From Terriglobia bacterium (GTDB lineage: Bacteria; Acidobacteriota; Terriglobia; UBA7540), in NCBI GenBank assembly GCA_030040515.1, contig JASHTO010000162.1, positions 1 to 9,901 on the forward strand: DNA of 9,901 nt, written 5' to 3'. Under the pieces are notes generated by a model that was not told the origin of the DNA, made no database searches, and saw only the letters and a list, made by a program, of their open reading frames with translations. The position numbers and the translations under genes were made by a program. Of the stretch, positions 1-6,243 are shown piece by piece (the first letter of the stretch is position 1; each line of letters starts with the position of its first letter).

Positions 1-1
1 A

Positions 2-382
2 GGTTTTAGCTTTGATCCTTTTCGCATGCCCATCTCTGCGCACGTCTTCCCATATTCCCGCGCCGAATACCTGCGAACGCTTGGGCAGACTCTGGACATC
101 CGTCGCGCGTGGACTTATGCTGCCCGGTATCGCCGCGCCAGCAACTGGGTTGAATTCGCAAAGGCCATTTTTGATTCCGTCCTCCGCACGGGCGGCATCT
201 GGCATCTTTACGGGCATTCCCAGGAGATTGAAGAACTCCGCCTTTGGGATGGATTGCGGGAGGTCTTGGATTACGTCGCCAACCGCCCCGGCGTCCTCTA
301 CGTTGCGAACGGTTCGCTGGTGAACTTGCGGGAAACAAAATTTGTCGGCGCAGAATCGTTCGCCACGAGGCCAGCCGTGTAA
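2..382 (+). CDS. Polysaccharide deacetylase-like protein, C-terminal part (5' end outside window)
   Basis: The reading frame is open from base 2, before the first ATG at 26, so this is the last 126 residues of a gene that starts to the left of the window. The segment GIWHLYGHSQEIEEL, followed by an LWDGL stretch and VLYVANGSL, resembles the end of NodB-type polysaccharide deacetylases, where a histidine in a 'H-x-x-E-I-E' block follows the last strands of the barrel and a 'v-y-v-t-N-g-e-l' strand closes the fold. Such enzymes remove acetyl groups from N- or O-acetylated sugars in a metal-dependent reaction. The catalytic Asp and metal-binding His motifs would lie upstream and cannot be checked. 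The final ~20 residues after the N-G-S-L strand look like an unstructured tail. The gene converges on the membrane-protein gene ending at 589. Family assignment rests on one motif region, so it is moderate. Confidence 0.62.
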   Translation, partial: GFSFDPFRMPISAHVFPYSRAEYLRTLGQTLDIRRAWTYAARYRRASNWVEFAKAIFDSVLRTGGIWHLYGHSQEIEELRLWDGLREVLDYVANRPGVLYVANGSLVNLRETKFVGAESFATRPAV

Positions 383-588
383 GCACTGCTTTTCTGTTCC
401 TGCCTCCTCGGCAGCAGCCGCGCTAGTGGTTCGCCGAGCAGGCTGATGAGGCCCGAAAGACTGTCAAAGATCAACGGTCATCTCCGCGGCGCCGTTGTGC
501 TCTATCCGAATCTGCAGGCTTCCCATCTTTGCATCCCGGGAGGTCGCGACGGTTCCTCCCGTCTGCGAAGCAAATCGGGCGCCCACGA
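383..588. other. Convergent intergenic region, no gene seen
   Basis: This 206-bp stretch separates the deacetylase stop from the stop of the minus-strand membrane protein. Open frames across it have no recognisable protein content and no convincing ribosome binding site. It holds one clear hairpin (listed separately at 537-561) and a weaker 6-bp inverted repeat, CTCGGC at 407-412 with GCCGAG at 433-438. Otherwise nothing is seen. Confidence 0.5.
537..561 (-). terminator. Possible terminator hairpin after the membrane-protein gene
   Basis: A perfect 7-bp inverted repeat (CGGGAGG at 537-543, CCTCCCG at 555-561) encloses an 11-nt loop. It begins 27 bp past the stop codon of the minus-strand membrane-protein gene, where an operon end is expected. 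There is no T-rich run after it on either strand, so it is not a canonical intrinsic terminator. It may simply be a stable 3' hairpin. Confidence 0.3.
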
Positions 589-1398
589 TCAGTTCTGTTT
601 GACCCTCATCTGCCAGATGCCGATTCCTCCCAGAACCATGAGGTTGGGAAATAAAAGGGGCGCCAAAGGGGCCGCGCCGTAAATGAAATTGTTGAACATG
701 TGTACAGAAGGCCCGTGAAGATTGCTGGAGGCATGGAGGAAAAATCCCCAGACGCCCACCGCTCCCTCCAGCGCCAGGACCGCGACGCACAGGTTCAGGA
801 AAGGTTTCGACACGCGCATAACGAAGGGCATGAGGAGAAAGCCCACGGCCAGGGCGCTCGCCGCCACCGGAACCCATTCGAGGGGAAAGAAAAATCCGTT
901 CTCCGCATGATCGGTCAGACTGAGGACGAAATTGCCGAAATATCCACCCAGAGCAAACAACAAGACCCATTGTCCCCATTCCACTGACTCGACGTCCACC
1001 ATGCGATTCATGACCAATAGGAATCCCAGGCTTGTATACGCGAGTGGAGCCGCGAATGGCGCGGAGTAGGTGAGGCTCCTCAGGGTGCGCTCGTAAAAGA
1101 ATTGGCTCTGAAGGTGGAAAGTCACCCCGGTGAGCCCCACGAGAATCGCTCCCCAACCGACGACGTATCCCAGAAGCTTCCAGACGGCCGGGTGGCGCCA
1201 CCGCTGCGACAATCCCAGGAGCAGAATCCAGGGCGCCAACGCTGAAAACAGCAGTGGGATATACTCCGCGCGATTGCGGAAGTCGTTTACCGAATGCGCG
1301 AGATAAATATCGAACGTCAGGAACCCGATGTTCAGAGTTACGAACGCCTCCACCCAAATTTCCGGCTGGATCCACCAGCGCTTACCTGGATCGGGCAT
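589..1398 (-). CDS. Polytopic membrane protein, co-translated partner of octaheme cytochrome
   Basis: The 269-residue protein is strongly hydrophobic, with about eight predicted membrane segments near residues 17-35, 47-66, 73-95, 112-131, 142-161, 174-195, 199-221 and 237-262. The open frame runs further upstream to 1686, but that part is a shadow of the cytochrome gene and reads as low-quality Ser/Thr/Arg sequence. The ATG at 1398 is preceded by GGAGAG at a short spacing, and the protein becomes sensible from MPDPGKRWW onward. The start lies 17 bp inside the end of the cytochrome gene, which suggests translational coupling. Histidines at 164, 222, 228 and 233 lie near predicted helix ends and could bind heme b or take part in quinone chemistry; this is inference, since no known family motif is recognised. 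A role in passing electrons between the membrane quinone pool and the cytochrome is plausible from context only. Confidence 0.82.
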   Translation of the reverse strand: MPDPGKRWWIQPEIWVEAFVTLNIGFLTFDIYLAHSVNDFRNRAEYIPLLFSALAPWILLLGLSQRWRHPAVWKLLGYVVGWGAILVGLTGVTFHLQSQFFYERTLRSLTYSAPFAAPLAYTSLGFLLVMNRMVDVESVEWGQWVLLFALGGYFGNFVLSLTDHAENGFFFPLEWVPVAASALAVGFLLMPFVMRVSKPFLNLCVAVLALEGAVGVWGFFLHASSNLHGPSVHMFNNFIYGAAPLAPLLFPNLMVLGGIGIWQMRVKQN

Positions 1399-2620
1399 GT
1401 TCTCTCCGAAGTTCGGCGGCCATGGATTCAAGCTCGACAGTTTTCTCCAGCATGGGGTAGTTGCCGTGCCATTGCACGAAGTCGGCTCCGCCCATGAACG
1501 CTCCGTGTTTGCTGGTGCGCCCGTCATAGTGCCACAGGTCGAAGTAGACGAAATCGATAGGGTGGGAGAAGGGCGGTCCGGTGAGCACGCCGTCTTTGCG
1601 TAGCCCGTCCACAATAGCTTGGGCTGCGAGCACCTTTTCGTTCGTCTGCTCCACCACCAGCTCAGCCTGCTTGTAAACGCGGTCAATTAACGAGGGTGTG
1701 TGGCACTGCGCACAAACTTCGCGCATCTTCGCCTGAGCCTCCGCGTAGTTTGGGCGCTTCTCGGTAATCGCATTCGCCAGGTAAAACGACAGACGCTCAG
1801 AAGGATTGTGCGTGACGCCGAGACCGTTAATGCCGCTCATGTGGCAGGTGGCGCAGGTGGGAACGAACATGTCGCGGGTGGTCAGCGTTTTGGGCGGGGC
1901 ATCCAGATTCAACAGGTGCTCCTGCGCCTGAAACAAAACCCCGTGGCGCGACTCCTCGTAGATTTCGATTTGGGAATGGTCCGGCCCCATGTGGCACTGG
2001 GCGCAAGTGCTGGGCAGGCGCGCGATTCGTACCGAACTGGTGTGCCGGGTATGGCAGGTTGTGCAGGTGCCGATCGTGCCGTCGGCGTTGGGCTTTCCCA
2101 CGCTGTGGCATTGCTCGCAACCGCTGGCCATGGCCGATCCGCCCTCGATCTGGACGAAAGGATGCGGCGGCCGGCGAGCGCCTCCGGGTTGATAGGTTTC
2201 GGAAAAATTCACCTCTTCCGCAGTAAGCCCCTTTTCACCATAAATCGCCGCCCACGCCGGCGCTGCGTGCCGGCTGCGAAGGAACTGCTGATAAATGCCT
2301 TCATGGCAGCTTCGGCAATTTGCCGCTGTGAGCTTGACGGAGATCACGAAACCGTGATGGTCCTTCTTTTCCTGCCCGGCAGCGGGTTGGTGGCAATCCA
2401 GGCAGTTCACTCCCTTGCGGGCATGCACGCTCATTTCGTACTCATGAACGACCGAGTACTGCATTCTAGAGTGACACTCCGCGCATTTCCCGGTGGCACG
2501 AACCAGATCCGCGCTGGCTCGTTCTGTTTCCACGGAGGGACGGGCGCGGTTGATTAGAAAACCTGCCAGAACCAAGGCAAAGGCGATGACCACAGCGATA
2601 AAAACCGGACGGAATGTCAT
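1382..2620 (-). CDS. Octaheme c-type cytochrome, hydroxylamine oxidoreductase (HAO)-like family
   Basis: The 412-residue protein carries exactly eight CXXCH heme c attachment motifs, with first cysteines at residues 46, 73, 102, 168, 186, 206, 256 and 303. Residues 6-23 form a hydrophobic N-terminal segment with few charges before it, consistent with a Sec signal anchor, so the heme domain should face the periplasm. HAO-family blocks are visible: IEIYEESRHG (219-227) after heme 6, THNPSERLSFYL (270-281) after heme 7, and a His/Trp-rich C-terminal helix region (364-385). Family members interconvert hydroxylamine, nitrite, NO or related nitrogen compounds; some, such as the epsilonproteobacterial type, act reductively and lack the Tyr crosslink to the P460 heme. 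Which way this one runs cannot be read by eye. The start is supported by GAGAGGGG upstream of ATG 2620. The next gene is a membrane protein overlapping its end. Other octaheme cytochrome families are less likely. Confidence 0.85.
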   Translation of the reverse strand: MTFRPVFIAVVIAFALVLAGFLINRARPSVETERASADLVRATGKCAECHSRMQYSVVHEYEMSVHARKGVNCLDCHQPAAGQEKKDHHGFVISVKLTAANCRSCHEGIYQQFLRSRHAAPAWAAIYGEKGLTAEEVNFSETYQPGGARRPPHPFVQIEGGSAMASGCEQCHSVGKPNADGTIGTCTTCHTRHTSSVRIARLPSTCAQCHMGPDHSQIEIYEESRHGVLFQAQEHLLNLDAPPKTLTTRDMFVPTCATCHMSGINGLGVTHNPSERLSFYLANAITEKRPNYAEAQAKMREVCAQCHTPSLIDRVYKQAELVVEQTNEKVLAAQAIVDGLRKDGVLTGPPFSHPIDFVYFDLWHYDGRTSKHGAFMGGADFVQWHGNYPMLEKTVELESMAAELRREHARSR

Positions 2621-2774
2621 TGCGAACCCCTCTCAGCGAATTGCGGGAGAATTCTCCCCATTCCATGCAGTAGGGCGTGCCGTCTGTTCGGCTGGATTTT
2701 ATATCATCTAGTGACGCGCCAGATTGCAACTTTGATTTGATTGGAGCCTCCAAAGCGCCAGGGAGATCCTGCGC
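2621..2774. promoter_or_regulatory. Divergent intergenic region between cytochrome unit and UspA relic
   Basis: The two flanking genes point away from each other, so promoters for both should lie in these 154 bp. The region is AT-richer than its surroundings, particularly 2695-2745. For the minus strand, a weak pair can be proposed: TTGCAA at 2724-2729 and TATAAA at 2698-2703, but the 20-bp spacing is longer than ideal. Ribosome binding sites are clear at both ends: GAGGGG before ATG 2620 and AGGGAG before ATG 2775. A 14-bp palindrome is listed separately. Confidence 0.45.
2645..2658. promoter_or_regulatory. Perfect 14-bp palindrome, possible operator
   Basis: GGGAGAATTCTCCC is its own reverse complement and sits 25-38 bp upstream of the cytochrome start codon, within the divergent intergenic region. 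Symmetry and position fit a binding site for a dimeric regulator of the cytochrome unit, or possibly of both directions. It does not match a regulator site I recognise (for example the FNR/DNR TTGAT-N4-ATCAA type). With no spacer between arms it cannot make a good RNA hairpin, which favours a DNA-level role if it has one. Confidence 0.35.
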
Positions 2775-3445
2775 ATGGCCATCAAATCCATTCTCTTTCC
2801 CGTAGACTTCGAATCCGAATTCCCTCTTTCCGGGTCCCGGAGAATCCTGCTGGCAGGGGACCCCGCGACGCGTATTGCCGAAACCGCGAAGAAGGAGGGC
2901 TTCGACTTCATCATGATGCCAACTCACGCGGGCTTCTTCCGCCGAATGCTTCTCGGTTCGACCACCGCCAAGGCGCTAAACGACGCGGACCGCGCCGTGG
3001 TGACCACGCAGCACGCGCAAACGATCTCACCCCGAGAGATCAAGCCCCGCGAATTTATGTGCACACTCGGGCTGCAAGCGGATTCGGAGCGGGTGCTTCG
3101 ATTCGCTCAACAGCTCACGGAAGCTGCCCATAGCAAGCTCACCATCGTTCACGCGCTTCCCAAGCCTGAACTGCCCCTCGGGGGGCAATTGGATCTGGAG
3201 CATCGCGTGGACTCCGCCGAGAGGCAGCAGGTGCGCAAGCGAATCGATGAGCTCCAACGCACCACGGGCTCAAGGGCCAGGGTGGAGATTGTGTCCGGCC
3301 CATCAAGGACTCGCTCATTGAAGCGGCGCAGCGGCTGCGCGCCGATCTGCTGGTGATTGGAAGGAGCCCCGAGGGCGGATCGCACTTGCGGGATCTCACT
3401 TACGCCGTGGTTCGGGACGCGCCCTGCCCGGTGGTGAGCGTGTGA
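2775..3445 (+). pseudogene. Broken tandem universal stress protein (UspA family)
   Basis: Two UspA-type domains are recognisable. The first begins MAIKSILFPVDF, the classic first strand, but after about residue 20 it jumps to the second half of the domain (RRILLAGDPATRIAETAKK, then DFIMMPTHAG and LLGSTTAKAL). Roughly 75-90 residues of a normal ~145-residue domain are missing. The second domain (from about residue 92) is intact until residue 175, where the frame is lost. The in-frame product ends at 3356 with unrelated Arg-rich sequence. The +2 frame from 3299 supplies the missing 48 residues, including SLIEAAQRLRADLLVIG and APCPVVSV, ending at the TGA at 3443-3445. One base missing in the C run at 3299-3301 explains this. 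The start has AGGGAG nine bases before the ATG. Intact relatives bind ATP or AMP and act in stress survival; this copy is probably non-functional unless the frameshift is a sequencing error. Confidence 0.8.
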
Positions 3446-3454
3446 TGCCCCGTT

Positions 3455-3540
3455 CTGTAGCGCGGGCGTCCTCACCCGCGATCTTTATGCGGATAGGGAC
3501 ACCCGCAATCGGAACGCGGCTGAGGACAGCCGCGCTACAG
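3455..3540. repeat. REPIN-like element: two inverted REP palindromes plus a decayed middle copy
   Basis: The outer arms 3455-3480 and 3515-3540 are inverted copies matching at 23 of 26 positions, both starting or ending with CTGTAGCGCGG or its complement. Each arm is also a hairpin by itself: CGCGGG/CCCGCG on the left, CGCGGCTG/CAGCCGCG with a 4-nt loop on the right. Two of the three differences between arms are paired G/C swaps that keep the hairpin. The middle segment 3488-3507 is a third, weaker match. The element lies between convergent genes and ends 1 bp from the stop codon of the DUF362 gene, so it may also act as a bidirectional transcription barrier. Such repeats are usually spread by REP-associated tyrosine transposases; none is encoded here. 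Confidence 0.8.
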
Positions 3541-3541
3541 C

Positions 3542-4696
3542 TCAGGCTCTGCGAATATTGAAGCGTGCTTTGGAAATCGGCGTTCCCACCACCTCAATTT
3601 GCCGCAGGTCACGCGTTCCCACGCCCAGTTGTTCGGCAAGGCGCAAGGTGCTGTCGCTGGTTTCAAATGGAGGCGTGCCCCGGTCGGCCATGGGATCAAA
3701 TCCCATCAGCGCGGTCCCTACAGCGTCGGTGTTCACGCAATTGGTGCCAGCCACAAGGAGGCCGGGGCGAATGTGCTTGCCATGGGGAACCCAAGGACCT
3801 TCACCCGCCGTCATGGTGTGAATTCCATCGATAATCCCAAGGTGCACGGGGCGTGCCGACACCAGGTCCGCCACGACGCGTGGCACGCGGTAGCCGCCGT
3901 CTTTCGACCCGCTGCGGTCCACCTCCGGCGGCGCACTCTTCGGCGGCAAGCGATCTCCGGAGTGGAATGGGCCACGACCGCCCATGGGAACCAGGCTGGG
4001 CTCATCTTTGGGCGAGCCGTCGCCGTAGATTGTGCAGGGCGTCATGCCGAAGCAATTCTTCATCGTCAACGTAATGCCTGCCGTCGTGTGCTCCTTCAAC
4101 TTGGCCATGGAAACGAAGACGTCGCAGTCCTCGTAGGAGTGGTTCAAATCGTATCCCGCATACATCAGGCCGCCCCCCGGAACCATGAAGCGCGAGTACT
4201 TCTTCCCATATCCGAGAAAATTCGTGTTCTCAAATTCCACGCGCGGCGCGGCACTCACGAATTGGTGCGGCTCCCAGTTGGCTTGGAGCATGAATTCCTG
4301 GAGGGGCTCGGCGGTGATAATCGGGCTTTCCAGCAGTCGGATGCGCGCGGCGCCCGCCTGGCCGAGCAGGTGCACCGTGGCGCCGATGACGTCGGGATGC
4401 ACCCAATGGGTCAGCCCTGCGGGAAGATAACCCAGGCGCATCGTGGCATCGCCGGTAAGGTTCAACTTGATGGCCACGGTCTTGCCGCTTACAAGCTTCT
4501 CCAGCCCGCCGAGCTGGTCGAACATGGTGGCGAGTGCGGACATCACCTGCGGGCCGTAGTCGGGACACATTCCCACCGCCACGCGCCCGGCCGGCGCGGG
4601 CCGGGCCAGAAACATTGCCGGGCGGGCGAGCCAAGCTCCCGCTGCGGCTCCCGCAGCGCCCAGGAATTTCCGTCGTGAACAGTGTGCGGTCATCAT
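3542..4696 (-). CDS. DUF362 domain protein with Tat signal peptide
   Basis: The 384-residue protein opens with SRRKFLG at residues 7-13, a twin-arginine motif, followed by an Ala-rich hydrophobic stretch to about residue 36, so it should be exported folded. The remainder fits DUF362: VAIKLNLTGD (74-83), VFVSMAKLKEHTTAGITLTMKNCFG (about 193-217), LGIIDGIHTMTAGEGP (286-301) and NTDAVGTALMGFDP (322-335). The family's biochemical role is not settled; some members carry ferredoxin-like cysteine clusters, but here the cysteines (6, 44, 191, 215, 221, 319) are scattered and no CxxCxxC cluster is present. The ATG at 4696 overlaps the stop of the preceding gene as ATGA, with GAGGGAG upstream, so translation is probably coupled. 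A second ATG follows immediately and could also serve. Tat export suggests a cofactor or early folding; the substrate is unknown. Confidence 0.88.
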   Translation of the reverse strand: MMTAHCSRRKFLGAAGAAAGAWLARPAMFLARPAPAGRVAVGMCPDYGPQVMSALATMFDQLGGLEKLVSGKTVAIKLNLTGDATMRLGYLPAGLTHWVHPDVIGATVHLLGQAGAARIRLLESPIITAEPLQEFMLQANWEPHQFVSAAPRVEFENTNFLGYGKKYSRFMVPGGGLMYAGYDLNHSYEDCDVFVSMAKLKEHTTAGITLTMKNCFGMTPCTIYGDGSPKDEPSLVPMGGRGPFHSGDRLPPKSAPPEVDRSGSKDGGYRVPRVVADLVSARPVHLGIIDGIHTMTAGEGPWVPHGKHIRPGLLVAGTNCVNTDAVGTALMGFDPMADRGTPPFETSDSTLRLAEQLGVGTRDLRQIEVVGTPISKARFNIRRA

Positions 4697-6171
4697 GCGT
4701 TTGCTCCCTCAATCTCCACCGCGCAGGTCACGGCGATGGTGGGTAGGTGGAATTCCGTTCCCGGAGCGCCCGGCACGCCGGGGATGGAAACTGCATCCTT
4801 CTTCCCTGGATTCCAAAGTTGCCCTGCCCGGGGGTTGTTCCTCACCCAGAGCGATACAAATTCGGCCGGCTGGGAAGAATAATTGACAATTTGAACGAGC
4901 TGAGTTCTGCGCACGGGATCGAAACTCGCGTGGCAGTTGGTGGTGGCAGGGTTGAAGAGGCGCACCAGATCGTTGCGCCGGCTCACCAGCAGATGCACGT
5001 CGATGGCTACCTGGTATGGATTCACAAACCCTTCCACGGGGACAGCGATTTGTCCCTTCCCCTCATTATACATTTTATAATCAATGGCAGGGGCGCGAAT
5101 TTTCGGGGTAACTCCGGACGGGCCCCAGTAGGCGGGCGCGATCAGCAACCCTCCCTGATTGACAAAGGCCATCAGGCCCTCAAGCTGCGCATCGGCGGGG
5201 GCAGCGTCGTCAAGCCAGAGGATCGCCTTCAAGCCCGTGAAGGCTTTTAAGAGCGCTTCGGACCTTTCGATAATCTGGAATTGCTCGCGATTGCGATTGA
5301 GCAGGTTCAGGACTTCATTGCTCATGAAGGCATGGTCGCCGCGGAAATCGGAAATCACCGCAAGGATACCCTCCGATTGGAAGCTCTGCCATTCGCGGTG
5401 GCTTGCGAAGAATGCGAGCGTCTTACACGTCTCGCTCCACGACGCAACGGCCTGCGGATTCGCTTTCAATAGCGCGCTGCGAAATTCGTCAGTGAGGGAA
5501 ATGATCCATCGGCTGCCATACGCTTCGCTGTCGGCAACCGCCATCGAATATGTGGCAAGGTGCTTGGGGTCGTCGGGAGGGTCAAAATCCAGCCAGCGGA
5601 TTTTTCCGGGAGCCAGCTTGCCCGCCAGCAGGGAAAACCAAGCGTTGGAGTTTACCCAGGGAACGCCGGTTGGGCCGGCAACGGCCGTGTCTCCGCGCAT
5701 CGTGTCGAGCTTGAGCCCCGGCCATTCATGCCCCGTCGTGCTGAAGATGGGTGTCGCGGCTTCCCAGGCCACCTCATCGCGCGCGAATTGCCGAATTACC
5801 GGAAGGTTGAGCGAGATCTTGGGAGGTTGGTCCAGGATTAGGGCTGAAATTCCTGCCGCGCGCGCGGATTCAGCACTTGAACTTGGGGCGGCCCCCGATG
5901 CAATCTTTCCGACAAAGCTGATTCCCATTCGCCTTCCGGCTTCAATCAGCGGCTTCAGCGCCTGCTGCTGACCGGAATCATCGGAACTGCCCGCCGCCCA
6001 CTCTACAACCAGGCAGTTGACGGGCGTGCCCTTGAGCAAATCAAGAGCAGCAGGCCGTGTCCACGCGCCGAGGGTCTCCTTCACTTCGGGAATCGCGGAA
6101 TTGCCGCGCTGCGACAGGTCGAGCGGGCCATACGGCCACTTCATCGGTATCCAATTTGGATCAATGCTCAT
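4693..6171 (-). CDS. Uncharacterised protein, barrel-like plus GATase-like domains, carbohydrate-locus context
   Basis: The frame is open to a TTG at 6195, but the ATG at 6171 (MSIDPNWIPMKW) is the better start; only a weak AAAGAG lies before it, and nothing like a Shine-Dalgarno precedes the TTG. This gives 492 residues without signal peptide or membrane segment. I do not recognise a named family. The first ~260 residues alternate short strands and helices with conserved-looking acidic ends (VVEWAAG, ILDQPP, TTGHEWPG, RWLDFDPPD, WIISLTDEF), as in a TIM barrel. Residues 265-350 (ILAVISDFRGDHA, LKAILWLDDA, FVNQGGLLIAPAYWG) look like a class I glutamine-amidotransferase-like Rossmann domain, and residues 380-485 look like a beta-sandwich. 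This order resembles beta-galactosidases with a trimerisation domain, so a glycosidase or degenerate glycosidase is possible, by fold-level inference only. It follows the GH106 gene by 72 bp and overlaps the DUF362 gene by 4 bp. Confidence 0.78.
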   Translation of the reverse strand: MSIDPNWIPMKWPYGPLDLSQRGNSAIPEVKETLGAWTRPAALDLLKGTPVNCLVVEWAAGSSDDSGQQQALKPLIEAGRRMGISFVGKIASGAAPSSSAESARAAGISALILDQPPKISLNLPVIRQFARDEVAWEAATPIFSTTGHEWPGLKLDTMRGDTAVAGPTGVPWVNSNAWFSLLAGKLAPGKIRWLDFDPPDDPKHLATYSMAVADSEAYGSRWIISLTDEFRSALLKANPQAVASWSETCKTLAFFASHREWQSFQSEGILAVISDFRGDHAFMSNEVLNLLNRNREQFQIIERSEALLKAFTGLKAILWLDDAAPADAQLEGLMAFVNQGGLLIAPAYWGPSGVTPKIRAPAIDYKMYNEGKGQIAVPVEGFVNPYQVAIDVHLLVSRRNDLVRLFNPATTNCHASFDPVRRTQLVQIVNYSSQPAEFVSLWVRNNPRAGQLWNPGKKDAVSIPGVPGAPGTEFHLPTIAVTCAVEIEGANA

Positions 6172-6243
6172 GCATGGCTCTTTCGAACCGCTCAACCAGC
6201 GAAGTATCGCACAAATACGGTCCGAACGGGGCTGAGTAACGCT
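6172..6243 (-). other. Short intergenic gap inside probable operon
   Basis: These 72 bp separate the TAG of the GH106 gene from the ATG of the 492-residue gene, both on the minus strand. No hairpin followed by a T run is seen, and no promoter stands out, which supports read-through transcription from the GH106 gene. Confidence 0.4.

Noticed and set aside
464..1375. 303-residue open frame on the minus strand
   Set aside because: It overlaps the hydrophobic membrane protein in a different frame and gives an Arg/Gly/Pro-rich product without motifs.
1399..1686. N-terminal 96-codon extension of the membrane-protein frame
   Set aside because: It overlaps the cytochrome gene in another frame and reads as Ser/Thr/Arg/Trp noise; the ATG at 1398 with GGAGAG is a much better start.
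2731..2744. FNR/CRP-like TTGAT site
   Set aside because: TTTGATTTGATTGG contains a direct repeat of TTTGA but no inverted ATCAA half at the right spacing.
3290..3310. Programmed ribosomal frameshift in the UspA gene
   Set aside because: There is no slippery heptamer or downstream structure typical of programmed shifts, and domain 1 is also damaged, so ordinary gene decay or a base-call error is simpler.
3599..4678. 359-residue open frame on the plus strand
   Set aside because: It is antisense to the DUF362 gene, whose Tat signal and family motifs are clear; the plus-strand product is compositionally odd (His/Arg/Gly rich).
6172..6195. TTG start eight codons upstream of the 492-residue gene
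   Set aside because: There is no ribosome binding site before it, and the ATG at 6171 is a more likely initiator.
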